Notes: generated by a model from the sequence alone, not told the origin. Numbered from the stretch's first letter, positions 41,760 to 50,640 are shown. The stretch: 64,000 nucleotides of DNA from RBG-16-66-20 sp052386675 (GCA_052386675.1 JBQTJX010000039.1:62001-126000); one strand, 5' to 3'. Made by a program: numbers and translations.

Positions 41760-42341
41760 TCAGTTTTCGGTGGCGGAGAGGTGGTTCAGCGCCGCCTCGC
41801 GAAGCGCGTCGGAAAGCCGGCGGTCATCGACGGCACGCGCGAGCACGAGCGCACCGACCGCAGTGGCCAGAGTCGCGAGGGCGCGCTCGTGCGCGCCGGG
41901 CTTTCCCCAGTCTGGCAACTGGCGCGCAACGAGGTCGATCATCTCCTTGATCCGGCGCGTGGCGGCGCGCCGCACCTCGGCCGCCTGGCGCGGCATCTCC
42001 GAGACCAGCGCTGCGGTCGCGCAGCCAGTCTCCACGCCATCGACGTGCGTCTTCGACAGGTAGGCCTGAAGCATCGCTTGCAGGGCCTGTTGCGGTTGGG
42101 CGGTGGCGGCAACGCGTTCCATCAATGCGACGCTTTCACTGCCGGCGCGATCTGCCGCTTCGGCGAGCATTGCCTCACGGGACGCGAAATGGGCGTAGAA
42201 GCCGCCGTGCGTGAGGCCGGCCTCCTTCATGATGTCGGCGACGCTGGTGCCGTCGTAGCCGCTGCGCCGGATGGCTCGCGCGGCGGTCTCGACGATGCGG
42301 TCGTGCGTTGCTTCTTTGGCGCTGCTGCTCGCTTTTCGCAT
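41760..42341 (-). CDS. TetR family transcriptional regulator
   Basis: A 193-residue repressor. Residues 12-58 form the TetR helix-turn-helix (HDRIVETAARAIRRSGYDG, then TSVADIMKEAGLTHGGFYAHF). The C-terminal ligand domain (CATAALVSEMPRQAAEVRRA) resembles the group that controls SDR or efflux genes. The start abuts its own operator and has no ribosome-binding site ahead, so the mRNA may be nearly leaderless. It is transcribed in the same direction as the SDR-dehydrogenase-MATE genes, with an operator in front of each unit. Confidence 0.88.
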   Translation of the reverse strand: MRKASSSAKEATHDRIVETAARAIRRSGYDGTSVADIMKEAGLTHGGFYAHFASREAMLAEAADRAGSESVALMERVAATAQPQQALQAMLQAYLSKTHVDGVETGCATAALVSEMPRQAAEVRRAATRRIKEMIDLVARQLPDWGKPGAHERALATLATAVGALVLARAVDDRRLSDALREAALNHLSATEN

Positions 42342-42356
42342 ATGATGAGCATCATA
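42341..42356. promoter_or_regulatory. TetR operator at the regulator's own start
   Basis: TATGATGAGCATCATA is an inverted repeat with six-base arms that ends on the first base of the tetR start codon. Together with the related site at 41700-41723 it implies autoregulation. Confidence 0.72.
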
Positions 42357-42419
42357 CCGAATTCGGGCATGGAGCGCAAGCTGGACCTCCAGGCGAACGT
42401 CGGCAACAGTTGCGTCAGA

Positions 42420-42436
42420 GGCATTTCCGAAATGCC
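42420..42436 (-). terminator. hairpin downstream of rne, possible terminator
   Basis: GGCATTT-CCG-AAATGCC is a perfect seven-base-pair hairpin 117 bases past the rne stop. No T-run follows on the minus strand, so it may be an RNA-stabilising or rho-linked end. The remaining spacer (42357-42552) shows no gene. Confidence 0.35.
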
Positions 42437-42552
42437 GGCGCCCCGTTTCCGTGTCGTCTCGGGAATGGTGCCAGCGCAGTTGCCACGGGGGGCGACGCGA
42501 GCGGCTGTTCGAGGTGGGACTGGCCGCCGACCAGGCGACCGGTCCCGGCTGC

Positions 42553-45408
42553 TTATTTGTTGCGGGTTTCCACCTGCTTCAACTCGACGTCCTCGGTGGT
42601 CGGCATGGGGCGCTCGCGTCGCGGGCGACCAAGCTGCACCGGCTCGGGTTCGCCCGAGGTGAACTTCGCCTTGGAGGCGTTGGTCTCGACCATCTGCAGG
42701 CCGGCTTCCGCCAGGATTGCCCTGGGATCCACGCTGGGAGCGGGCGCTTCGACGCGTCGCGGTTCCTGGCGCCGCACCGGTTCCGGTTCACGCATGGCAG
42801 GCGCCGCCACCGGCGCGGGCGCCGGTTCGAAGACCATGGACGGCGCGCGCTCCTCGATCTGCACCTGGACTGGCGCGGGCGCTGCAGCCGGCACGGGAGC
42901 CGGAGCGATCGTTTCATGCGCAGGCTCCTCGGCGTGCTCGTCCGCCTTGCGCTGAAGCTCGCGCAAGCGGAACTCCTCGCGCTGCTGGGCCGCGATTTCC
43001 TGCTCGGTCGCGTACTGAGAGCCGGGCAGGTGTGAAGCCGGCTGGCGTTCCGGCCGCGGGCCGCGGTCGCCGCCCTGCCGCTCGCCACCCGTGCGCTCGC
43101 CACGATCGCCGCGATCACGCCCACCACGCCGGCCACGCCGGCCACGACGTTCGCCGTTGCCCTGACCTGGCTGCTGGGCCGGCTGCACGCCTGGCTGCTG
43201 CGGGTCTCCCTGTGCCTGTTCGGCCAAGGGCTGCTGCATCTGGGCTTCGATCGCCTGCTCGCCTGATGGCAGTACTTGTTGCTGCTGAGCTTGCGGTTGC
43301 TGTTGCGGGCGAGGCGGGCGCTGCTCATGACGCTGGCGTTGCTCGCCACCGGGACGCTGTTCGCTTCCCGGTCTCGGCTGGCGCTGCTGGTCCCGGTTCG
43401 GGTCGCGGCCCTCGCGTCCACCGTCCCGTCCGCCCCGACCACCACGACCATCACGGCCACCGTCGCGGCCACCCTCACGTCCGCCGTCCCGTCCACCGCG
43501 ACCGCCACGACCATCCCGACCATCGCGGCCGCCGCGCCGGCCATCCCGGCCGCCATCCCTGCCGTGGCGATCGCCTCGATGCTCGTCACGCTGTCGCTCG
43601 CCGCGCTGCTGCGGTGCGGGCCGCATGGCGGGCTCATTGGCCGCCACGGGCTGCTCGGGTTTGTCCGACTTGAACAGGCCGAAGATGCGGCTGAAGAAGC
43701 CGCCCTGCGGCTGCACGAGGGGCGAGGGTGCGGCCGGGCTCGCGGCGACCGCCGCCGATACCGGCTGGCCCGGAACCGGATCCGGCACCACCGGCGCCGG
43801 CTGCGAGGGGATGATGCCCTTGACCGCGGCTTCCTGGCGCTCCTTCTTCTCGCCGCCCTGGCCGTCGGCCTCGCTCTTCTCCTCGGGCTGCTCGGCGAGC
43901 TCGTAGCTCACCGGCACGTGTTCCATCTGGTTCAGCTCGTCGTGCTTGAGGCGCTGCACCTTGTAGTGCGGCGTCTGCAGGTGCGAGTTGGGCACCAGCA
44001 CGATGTTGACCTTGAGTCGCGCCTCGAGCTTCTGGATCTCGGCGCGCTTCTCGTTGAGCAGGAACGAGGCGACGTCCACGGGAACCTGCGCATGCACCGC
44101 GCCGGTGTTCTCCTTCATGGCCTCTTCCTGGATGATGCGCAGCACGTGCAGCGCGGTCGATTCGGTGCCGCGGATGAAGCCGGTGCCGCCGCAGCGCGGG
44201 CAGCTGGCGTGCGCGGTTTCCTCCAGCGAGGGCTGCAGGCGCTGGCGCGACAGCTCCAGCAGGCCGAAGCGTGAAATCTTGCCCACCTGGACGCGGGCGC
44301 GGTCGTAGCGCAGCGCATCGCGGAAGCGGTTTTCAACCTCGCGCTGGTTCTTGCCCGACTCCATGTCGATGAAGTCCACCACGATCAGGCCACCGAGGTC
44401 GCGCAGGCGCAGCTGGCGCGCCACCTCGTCGGCGGCCTCCAGGTTGGTGCGGAAGGCGGTTTCCTCGATGTCATGGCCCTTGGTGGCACGGGCGGAGTTG
44501 ACGTCCACCGCCACCAGCGCCTCGGTATGGTCGATGACCACGGCGCCGCCGGAGGGAAGGTTGACGTGGCGCTGGTAGGCGCTCTCGATCTGGTGCTCGA
44601 TCTGGAAGCGCGAGAAGAGGGGCACGTCGTCGCGGTACAGCTTGACCTTGCCGACGTTGGCCGGCATCACGGTCTGCATGAATGCGACCGCCTGGTCGTA
44701 GATGTCCTGGGTGTCGATCAGGATCTCGCCGATGTCGGGCTGCAGGTAATCACGGATGGCGCGGATGACCAGGCTGGATTCCAGGTAGATCAGGAAGGGC
44801 TTGGAGCCGGCTTCCTTGGCTGCGCCGTCCACTGCCTGCCACAGCTGCATCAGGTAACCCATGTCCCACTGCAGTTCCTCGACCGTGCGGCCGATGGCGG
44901 CGGTGCGGGCGATGACGCTCATGCCCTCTGGGACGACCAGCTTGTCCAGGGTATCGCGCAGCTCGTCGCGGTCCTCGCCTTCGACGCGGCGCGAGACGCC
45001 GCCACCGCGGGGGTTGTTGGGCATCAGCACCAGGTAGCGCCCGGCCAGGCTGATGAAGGTGGTGAGGGCGGCGCCCTTGTTGCCGCGCTCGTCCTTCTCC
45101 ACCTGGACGATCAGTTCCTGGCCTTCGCGCAGTGCATCCTGGATGCGGGCGCGGGACGGATCGACACCGTCGCGGAAATAGCTGCGCGCCACCTCCTTGA
45201 AGGGGAGGAAGCCATGACGCTCTTCGCCGTAGTCGACGAAGGCCGCCTCGAGGCTGGGCTCGATGCGGGTGATGACCGCCTTGTAGATATTGCTCTTGCG
45301 CTGTTCCCTGGCTGCCGATTCGATGTCCAGGTCGACCAGCCGTTGACCTTCTACTATGGCGACCCGCAGTTCTTCCTGCTGGGTTGCGTTGAACAACATT
45401 CTTTTCAC
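42553..45408 (-). CDS. rne: ribonuclease E
   Basis: A 951-residue endoribonuclease, the core of mRNA decay and rRNA/tRNA processing. The catalytic half (1-510) has the S1 domain (SNIYKAVITRIEPSLEAAFV), the DNase-I-like site with VVDVNSA and GLIVVDFIDM, and the Zn-link CPRCGGTG. The C-terminal half is a disordered scaffold: a highly charged Arg/Gly/Asp repeat tract (encoded at about 43401-43575), Gln/Pro-rich linkers and a conserved-looking end (SKAKFTSGEPEPVQLGRP). The GTG at 45408 (V-KRMLFNATQQ) has AGGAG upstream; the ATG at 45399 is the alternative. It diverges from rluC across a 283-base spacer that should contain the regulated rne leader. Confidence 0.96.
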   Translation of the reverse strand: MKRMLFNATQQEELRVAIVEGQRLVDLDIESAAREQRKSNIYKAVITRIEPSLEAAFVDYGEERHGFLPFKEVARSYFRDGVDPSRARIQDALREGQELIVQVEKDERGNKGAALTTFISLAGRYLVLMPNNPRGGGVSRRVEGEDRDELRDTLDKLVVPEGMSVIARTAAIGRTVEELQWDMGYLMQLWQAVDGAAKEAGSKPFLIYLESSLVIRAIRDYLQPDIGEILIDTQDIYDQAVAFMQTVMPANVGKVKLYRDDVPLFSRFQIEHQIESAYQRHVNLPSGGAVVIDHTEALVAVDVNSARATKGHDIEETAFRTNLEAADEVARQLRLRDLGGLIVVDFIDMESGKNQREVENRFRDALRYDRARVQVGKISRFGLLELSRQRLQPSLEETAHASCPRCGGTGFIRGTESTALHVLRIIQEEAMKENTGAVHAQVPVDVASFLLNEKRAEIQKLEARLKVNIVLVPNSHLQTPHYKVQRLKHDELNQMEHVPVSYELAEQPEEKSEADGQGGEKKERQEAAVKGIIPSQPAPVVPDPVPGQPVSAAVAASPAAPSPLVQPQGGFFSRIFGLFKSDKPEQPVAANEPAMRPAPQQRGERQRDEHRGDRHGRDGGRDGRRGGRDGRDGRGGRGGRDGGREGGRDGGRDGRGGRGGRDGGREGRDPNRDQQRQPRPGSEQRPGGEQRQRHEQRPPRPQQQPQAQQQQVLPSGEQAIEAQMQQPLAEQAQGDPQQPGVQPAQQPGQGNGERRGRRGRRGGRDRGDRGERTGGERQGGDRGPRPERQPASHLPGSQYATEQEIAAQQREEFRLRELQRKADEHAEEPAHETIAPAPVPAAAPAPVQVQIEERAPSMVFEPAPAPVAAPAMREPEPVRRQEPRRVEAPAPSVDPRAILAEAGLQMVETNASKAKFTSGEPEPVQLGRPRRERPMPTTEDVELKQVETRNK
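43401..43575 (-). repeat. tandem Arg-Gly-Asp-rich repeat tract in the rne coding sequence
   Basis: Imperfect repeats of DGRGGRGGRDGGRE-type units, encoded by a 9-to-12-base periodic sequence. The tract lies in the disordered RNA-binding region of RNase E. Repeats of this kind change length easily, so copy number may vary among strains. Confidence 0.75.
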
Positions 45409-45691
45409 TTCGTGTTCTCCTGCGCGCGCAGGCGCGCCGGCATTCAGTCGGTCAGGTATCTCCAAAGAGGGGGGGCCAGAAGGCCGCCTGCGGGGAAATA
45501 ACCACCTGCGCACGTTCCACTTCGATCGCTACTTGCGGTGAGCGAGATTAACCGCTGGCTTAGGGTCCGGCTCGCGGCCGGACAGGAGGCGGGTGGCAGG
45601 TACCGGCGCTGGACCTAGCTTGTAGTGGTCCAAAGCGTCTTGTGGTGCCTGTGCCTCGCAACTCGAAGCAAGAAGCAGGATAATAATAAAA

Positions 45692-46636
45692 ATGAATGAC
45701 TTAAGCAAGCCACGGGCGACTTGGCTTGAGGTCGGGGAGGAAAGCGCCGACCAGCGCATCGACAATTTCCTGCTGCGCCAGCTCAAGGGGGTCCCCAAAA
45801 GCCACGTCTACCGGGTCCTCCGGAGCGGCGAGGTGCGGGTCAACAGCGGGCGGGTCAAGCCCGAGTACAGGCTAAAAGAGGGGGACAAGGTCCGCCTGCC
45901 GCCGGTCCGGGTGGCTGACCAGAGCCTGAAGCCTGTCGCACGCCCGCTGGACCTGAAGGTCGTCCACGAAGATCCGGCGCTGATCGGCATCGACAAGCCC
46001 TCCGGCATGGCGGTCCACGGCGGCAGCGGGGTGAGCTTTGGCGTCATCGAGGGCCTGCGCGCGGCGCGGCCGCAGGCGAAGTTCCTGGAACTGGTGCACC
46101 GGCTGGACCGCGATACCTCGGGCGTGCTGCTGGTCGCGAAGAAGCGCAGCGCCTTGACCGAGATGCATCGCAAGCTGCGCGAAGGCGAGGTCGAGAAGGT
46201 CTACATCGCACTGGTGAAGGGACGCTGGGAAGGCGGCGCCCGCGACCTGAGCGATTCGCTGCACAAGTATGTGACCGCGAGCGGCGAGCGCAGGGTCCGC
46301 GTCGAGGAAGCGCAAGGCAAGGTGGCGGTCACGAAGGTGAAACCGATCCGGGTGCAGGATGATCTCAGCCTGCTCGAACTGCGCCTCATGACCGGGAGAA
46401 CCCATCAGATCCGCGTCCACCTCGCCCATGCGGGGCACCCGGTGATCGGCGACGACAAATACGGCGACTTCGAGCTGAACAAGCGCCTGGCGAAGGCGGG
46501 CGCAAAGCGGCTGATGCTGCATGCGCGTCGCATCGCCTTCGCGCATCCGGTGGGCGGCGACTGGCTGCAGCTGGAGGCGCCGCTGCCACCGGACATGAAG
46601 CCCTTCGTCGAGTCCAGCATGGGGAAGGCCGCTTGA
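45692..46636 (+). CDS. rluC: ribosomal large subunit pseudouridine synthase C
   Basis: A 314-residue RluA-family enzyme with an N-terminal S4 RNA-binding domain (19-75, RIDNFLLRQLKGVPKSHVYR cut) and a catalytic domain with HRLDRDTSG, where D139 is the nucleophile. The neighbourhood (divergent rne, then a HAD phosphatase and sppA) is the usual rluC locus; RluC modifies 23S rRNA positions 955, 2504 and 2580. The start follows AGCAGGATAATAATAAAA, an A/T-rich leader. Confidence 0.93.
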   Translation: MNDLSKPRATWLEVGEESADQRIDNFLLRQLKGVPKSHVYRVLRSGEVRVNSGRVKPEYRLKEGDKVRLPPVRVADQSLKPVARPLDLKVVHEDPALIGIDKPSGMAVHGGSGVSFGVIEGLRAARPQAKFLELVHRLDRDTSGVLLVAKKRSALTEMHRKLREGEVEKVYIALVKGRWEGGARDLSDSLHKYVTASGERRVRVEEAQGKVAVTKVKPIRVQDDLSLLELRLMTGRTHQIRVHLAHAGHPVIGDDKYGDFELNKRLAKAGAKRLMLHARRIAFAHPVGGDWLQLEAPLPPDMKPFVESSMGKAA

Positions 46637-47283
46637 GATACGGGCTCATCGTCTTCGATTGGGACGGCACGCTGCTCGATTCGGCTGCCGGCATCGCCGA
46701 GAGCATCCAGCTCGCCGCCGGTGACATGTCCCTGCCGGTGCCGGATCGCGAAACCGCCAGCCACGTCATCGGCCTCGGCCTGCACGATTCGCTGCGCCAT
46801 GCGGTGCCGACGCTGCCGGAATCCGGCTATGGCGAGTTCATCGAGCACTATCGGCGCCATTTCCTCGCGCGCGAGGAGACGATGCGATTGTTCCCGGGCG
46901 TGCCGGAACTGCTCGAGGGCCTGCGCGCGCGCGGCCACCGCCTCGCGGTGGCCACGGGCAAGAGCCGCAAGGGCCTCGACCGGGCGCTCGCGGCCACCGG
47001 ACTCGGGCCCTTGTTCGCGGCCACGCGCTGCGGCGATGAAACGCGCCCCAAGCCGGATCCGGCGATGCTGCTGGAATTGCTGCGGGAACTGGAATCGGCC
47101 GCGGGCTCGGCGCTCATGATCGGCGACACCTCGCACGACCTGCTCATGGCGACCAACGCCGGGGTGGACGCGGTGGCCGTCTCCAGCGGCGCCCACAGCG
47201 CCGATTCGCTGCGCTCGTTCGCGCCGCGAGCCTGCCTGCCCAGCGTCGCGGAGCTGCCGTCATGGCTGAGGACGCTCGGCTGA
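46633..47283 (+). CDS. HAD-superfamily phosphatase (phosphoglycolate phosphatase-like)
   Basis: A 216-residue HAD hydrolase with cap: DWDGT (D9 nucleophile, D11), VATGKSRKG motif II, RPKPDP motif III lysine, and GDTSHD motif IV. It removes phosphate from a small metabolite; the group includes Gph. The TTG start overlaps the rluC stop (TTGA). It in turn overlaps the Rieske gene by 22 bases. Confidence 0.85.
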   Translation: MRYGLIVFDWDGTLLDSAAGIAESIQLAAGDMSLPVPDRETASHVIGLGLHDSLRHAVPTLPESGYGEFIEHYRRHFLAREETMRLFPGVPELLEGLRARGHRLAVATGKSRKGLDRALAATGLGPLFAATRCGDETRPKPDPAMLLELLRELESAAGSALMIGDTSHDLLMATNAGVDAVAVSSGAHSADSLRSFAPRACLPSVAELPSWLRTLG

Positions 47284-47618
47284 TATGCGCGGCCGCCGCG
47301 CTGGAGGAATCCGGCAAGGGCGTGCGTTTCGAAGTCGAGTACTTCGGCGAGCCCGCGCCCGCGTTCGTGCTGCGTTTCCAGGGCAAAGTGCACGCCTACC
47401 TCAACCGCTGCGCGCATGTGCCCATGGAACTCGATTGGCGCGAGGGGGAATTCTTCGACCTGGAGCGGCGCGATTTGATATGCTCGACGCACGGTGCCTC
47501 CTATGCTGCGGACAGCGGCAGCTGCATCGGCGGCCCCTGCGGCAAGACCCCTTTGGTGAAGCTGCGGGTCGAAGAGCGCGACGGCTCGGTCTACTACCTG
47601 GGATCCGAAGATGACTGA
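47262..47618 (+). CDS. Rieske [2Fe-2S] domain protein
   Basis: A 118-residue single Rieske domain. C50-x-H52 (CAHVPME) and C74-x2-H77 (CSTHGASY) bind the cluster. Such small ferredoxin-like proteins transfer electrons; this one is a regular member of the rluC-sppA locus of betaproteobacteria and its partner is not known. It overlaps both neighbours, so it is firmly in the operon. Confidence 0.88.
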   Translation: MAEDARLICAAAALEESGKGVRFEVEYFGEPAPAFVLRFQGKVHAYLNRCAHVPMELDWREGEFFDLERRDLICSTHGASYAADSGSCIGGPCGKTPLVKLRVEERDGSVYYLGSEDD

Positions 47619-48555
47619 CAACGATGGCAATTGGGAACGCGGCCTCATCGAAAAGCTCGCCACCGAAGCCCTGAAGGAACAGCGGCGGGCGCGGCGCTGG
47701 GGCATCTTCTGGAAACTGCTCACCTTCGCCTACCTGACGGTGGTGCTGGTGCTGGCGCTGGACTTGAAGGCGCCGTCAGACGCCAAGGCGACGCGCCACA
47801 CCGCGCTGGTGGAAGTGAACGGCATCATCGGGCCGGGGACCGACGCCAGCGCCGAGAAAATCTCGATCGCGCTGCAGGCGGCGTTCAAGGACAAGAACAC
47901 CGCCGGGGTCGTGCTGCGCATCAACTCGCCCGGCGGCAGCCCGGTGCAGTCGCAGATCCTGTTCGACGAGATGAAGCGCCTGCGCGCCAAGTATCCGGCC
48001 ATTCCGCTCTATGCGGTGGTCGAGGACCTGTGCGCCTCGGGCGGCTACTACGTCGCCGCCGCGGCGGACAAGATCTACGTCGCCAAGTCCAGCCTCATCG
48101 GGTCCATCGGCGTGCGCATGGATGGCTTTGGCGTCACCGGGTTGATGGAAAAGCTTGGGATCGAGCGCCGGTTGCTCACCGCCGGGTCAAACAAGGCGCT
48201 GCTCGATCCGTTCTCGCCGCTGGAGGAATCGCACAAGCAAATCGCGCTCGGCCTCATCGGCGAGATCCATGACCAGTTCGTCGGCGCGGTGCGCGACGGC
48301 CGCGGCAAGCGGTTGAAGGAAACGCCGGACATGTTCTCCGGCACCATCTGGACCGGGGCCAAGAGCATCGAACTGGGCCTGACCGACGCGCTGGGGAGCC
48401 TGGATTCGGTCGCGCGCGACGTCATCAAGGCCGAGGAGATCGTGGACTACACCCAGAAGGAGAACATCGCGGAGAAATTCGCGCGGCGGTTCGGGGTGGG
48501 GGTGGCCTCGGGGTTGGCGGAGATCCTGGCGAGGAGCGGGTTGACGGTGCGGTAA
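47611..48555 (+). CDS. sppA: signal peptide peptidase SppA (S49 family, short form)
   Basis: A 314-residue membrane-anchored peptidase: a TM helix at 33-51, then the single S49 domain with nucleophile S143 (CASGGYYVA) and general base near K195 (AGSNKALLDPF). It cleaves remnant signal peptides in the inner membrane. It is half the size of the E. coli tandem form and like the Bacillus type. Its start overlaps the Rieske gene by eight bases. A perfect palindrome follows eight bases after its stop. Confidence 0.92.
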   Translation: MTDNDGNWERGLIEKLATEALKEQRRARRWGIFWKLLTFAYLTVVLVLALDLKAPSDAKATRHTALVEVNGIIGPGTDASAEKISIALQAAFKDKNTAGVVLRINSPGGSPVQSQILFDEMKRLRAKYPAIPLYAVVEDLCASGGYYVAAAADKIYVAKSSLIGSIGVRMDGFGVTGLMEKLGIERRLLTAGSNKALLDPFSPLEESHKQIALGLIGEIHDQFVGAVRDGRGKRLKETPDMFSGTIWTGAKSIELGLTDALGSLDSVARDVIKAEEIVDYTQKENIAEKFARRFGVGVASGLAEILARSGLTVR

Positions 48556-48562
48556 GGGGGAT

Positions 48563-48586
48563 GGATGTAACCGATCGGTTACATCC
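48563..48586. promoter_or_regulatory. perfect 24-bp palindrome between convergent sppA and methyltransferase genes
   Basis: GGATGTAACC and its exact complement GGTTACATCC flank GATC. It can form a 10-bp hairpin, which would suit a bidirectional terminator, but no T-run follows on either strand. Its TGTAACC-GATC-GGTTACA core looks like a TetR-family operator, yet both neighbouring genes end here, so no promoter would be controlled in the normal way. Confidence 0.6.
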
Positions 48587-48592
48587 GTTGCC

Positions 48593-49276
48593 TCACCGGG
48601 CCTCGATCAGGAACACCGCCGGCCGCTTCCCGATGGACGGCCGGCTGCGGCGCCAGGCAGAGATGCGTTTCGTCACCACCGATTCGTCCGCCAGCGTAAG
48701 GTCAATGGCGACGCACAACCGCGTCTCAGGCGCGCAAGTCTCCAGCAGCGCGCCCAACATGGCATCGTTCCGGTACGGCGTCTCGATGAAGATCTGCGTC
48801 TCGTCCTCGCGGCGCGAACGCAGTTCCAGTTCCCTGATCCGCTTCTCCCGTTGCGCCTTCTCGCGCGGCAGGTAGCCGCAGAACGCGAAGCGCTGGCCCT
48901 CAAGTCCGGAGGCCATTAACGCGAGCACGATTGAGGAGGGTCCCACCAGCGGCACGACACGAAAACCTTCCCGATGCGCCGCGTCCACCAGCTTCGCACC
49001 AGGATCGGCGATGGCCGGGCAACCAGCCTCGGACAACAGCCCGAGCGGCCGCCCATCGCGCAGCGGCTGGAGCAGGAAAGCGATGTCTTCTCCGATCTCC
49101 TGGATAGACGCCAGCTTCGGATCGCATCCCGCGGCAGACAAGAATGCCCGCGCGCTCTTCGCGTCCTCCACCGCGAAATCCCGCAGCGAACGCACGGTCA
49201 GCAGTGCGGAAACCGGCAGCGATTCCTCGGGACTCGCGCCCAAAGGCGTGGGAATCGCATACAGGATTCCGGCCAT
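48593..49276 (-). CDS. SAM-dependent methyltransferase of the tetrapyrrole/RsmI-like family
   Basis: A 227-residue protein with the tetrapyrrole-methylase fold: YAIPTPLG at the start, LLSEAGCPAIADPG (the SAM-binding GxPxxxDPG loop), VVPLVGPSSIVLALMASG and FCGYLPREKAQR. It resembles the RsmI (16S rRNA C1402 2'-O-methyltransferase) family but is shorter than true RsmI (about 285) and differs in the first helix, so it is a paralogue whose substrate is unknown. Its start shares one base with the maf stop. Confidence 0.8.
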   Translation of the reverse strand: MAGILYAIPTPLGASPEESLPVSALLTVRSLRDFAVEDAKSARAFLSAAGCDPKLASIQEIGEDIAFLLQPLRDGRPLGLLSEAGCPAIADPGAKLVDAAHREGFRVVPLVGPSSIVLALMASGLEGQRFAFCGYLPREKAQREKRIRELELRSRREDETQIFIETPYRNDAMLGALLETCAPETRLCVAIDLTLADESVVTKRISAWRRSRPSIGKRPAVFLIEAR

Positions 49277-49878
49277 CAGCCGAGCACCGGCATCCCGGCC
49301 TGCTCCAGCAACTCCGTCAATGCAATCAGCGGCAACCCGACCAGCGCGGTCGGATCGTCGGTGCGCAGGCTTTCCATCAAGGCGATGCCCAGCCCCTCGG
49401 ACTTGGCCGATCCCGCGCAGTCGTATGGCTGCTCGCGCAGGAGGTAGTTCTCGATTTGCGCCGCCGTGAGCTGCCGGATGGCGACGTCGCAAGGCACGAC
49501 GCGGCTGGCGACAAACCCGGAGGCTGCATCGAGCAACGCCACAGCAGTGTCGAAGCGCGCCGTCTTCCCGCTCATGTGCGCCAGCTGCCGGCGCGCGTTC
49601 TCGTGTGACCCGGGCTTGTCCAATATGACCCCCTCGCAGGAGGCGACCTGGTCCGAGCCGATGATCAGGGCATCGGGAAAACGGTTCGCCACGGCCCGCG
49701 CCTTGAGGATGGCCAGGCGCGTGGCAGTGGCCGACGGCGACTCCCCGGGCAAGGGCGCCTCGTCGCTCCCCGGGCTCGCCGTTTCGAAGCGCAGCCCGAG
49801 CCGGTCCAGCAGTTCCCGGCGGTACCGGGAGGTGGAGGCGAGCACGAGCCGCCGGGGAGCCGGGCTATTTGAGGGCAT
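49276..49878 (-). CDS. Maf-like nucleotide pyrophosphatase
   Basis: A 200-residue Maf/HAM1-fold protein: LVLASTSRYRRELLDRLG at the start, IIGSDQVASCEG with the catalytic aspartate, KPGSHENARRQLAHMSG and YDCAGSAKSEGLGIALME. The features match the YceF type, which hydrolyses m7GTP and related modified nucleotides. It diverges from yceD across 49 bases, the same order as in E. coli and Burkholderia. Confidence 0.88.
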   Translation of the reverse strand: MPSNSPAPRRLVLASTSRYRRELLDRLGLRFETASPGSDEAPLPGESPSATATRLAILKARAVANRFPDALIIGSDQVASCEGVILDKPGSHENARRQLAHMSGKTARFDTAVALLDAASGFVASRVVPCDVAIRQLTAAQIENYLLREQPYDCAGSAKSEGLGIALMESLRTDDPTALVGLPLIALTELLEQAGMPVLG

Positions 49879-49927
49879 GACTTTGTTTTGACACAGATTT
49901 TCGCCGCATGATACCATCCGCCCCCTT

Positions 49928-50425
49928 ATGCCGCGCCGGCCGGTCATCGATGGCCTCGAATTCGCGAGGGCCGGCTCCAGATTGCAGGTGGATTGGCCAG
50001 TGTCGGATTTTCCAAGGTTGCGCGACAGCCTGCACGCCGACACTGGAACGATCGACTGCGAACTGGAGGGCATCCAGGAGAACCTGGGCAGGCGCGCGCT
50101 GCGGTTGCGGCTGTCCGGGACCCTGCAGCTGACCTGCCAGCGCTGCCTGGGCGCGCTGGCGCAGGCAGTGCAGGTGGACGAGATGCTGCTGCTGGCGGAA
50201 ACGCAGGCGGAGATCGATGCCGAGCCGGTGAATCCGGAGGCGCCGGAGCGGATCCTGGCGGGGCGCGAGATGCAGGTGCATGAGCTGGTGGAGGACGAAC
50301 TGGTGCTGGCGCTGCCGATCGCGCCAAGGCACGAGCGCTGCGACGGGGACAAGCCCGGCGCGGCGGCAACGAAGCAATCGCCGTTCGCGGGTCTGAAGGA
50401 CCTGATGCACGGCGGCAGGCACTGA
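49928..50425 (+). CDS. yceD: YceD family protein (DUF177)
   Basis: A 165-residue protein with CQRCLG near residue 70 and a C-terminal basic tail ahead of rpmF. YceD proteins are linked to 23S rRNA maturation or accumulation; yceD-rpmF pairing is nearly universal in proteobacteria. The rpmF start lies 35 bases downstream. Confidence 0.9.
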   Translation: MPRRPVIDGLEFARAGSRLQVDWPVSDFPRLRDSLHADTGTIDCELEGIQENLGRRALRLRLSGTLQLTCQRCLGALAQAVQVDEMLLLAETQAEIDAEPVNPEAPERILAGREMQVHELVEDELVLALPIAPRHERCDGDKPGAAATKQSPFAGLKDLMHGGRH

Positions 50426-50460
50426 ACGAAGACCGAATAAATTCATATCTAGGAGTCACC

Positions 50461-50640
50461 ATGGCAGTCCAGCAGAACAAGAAGTCGCCCTCGAAGCGGA
50501 ACATGCACCGCTCGCATGATTTCCTGACCCCGCCGTCGCTGGCGGTGGAGCCGACCACCGGCGAGGCGCACCTGCGCCACCACATCAGCCCGACCGGCTT
50601 CTATCGCGGCAAGAAGGTCACCAAGGACAAGGGCGAGTAG
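50461..50640 (+). CDS. rpmF: 50S ribosomal protein L32
   Basis: A 59-residue basic protein, MAVQQNKKSPSKRNMHRSHD at the start, typical of L32. The ATG follows CTAGGAGTCACC, a good ribosome-binding site. It is a structural part of the 50S subunit and starts the rpmF-plsX-fab cluster. It lacks the zinc cysteines found in some L32 versions. Confidence 0.97.
   Translation: MAVQQNKKSPSKRNMHRSHDFLTPPSLAVEPTTGEAHLRHHISPTGFYRGKKVTKDKGE

Noticed and set aside
43401..43575. Periodic repeats resembling a small CRISPR array
   Set aside because: The period is 9-12 bases, there are no unique spacers, and the repeats encode the RNase E tract.
43276..44274. 332-codon plus-strand frame with Thr/Ala-rich repeats
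   Set aside because: Antisense of rne; the repeats merely mirror the Arg/Gly/Asp tract of RNase E.
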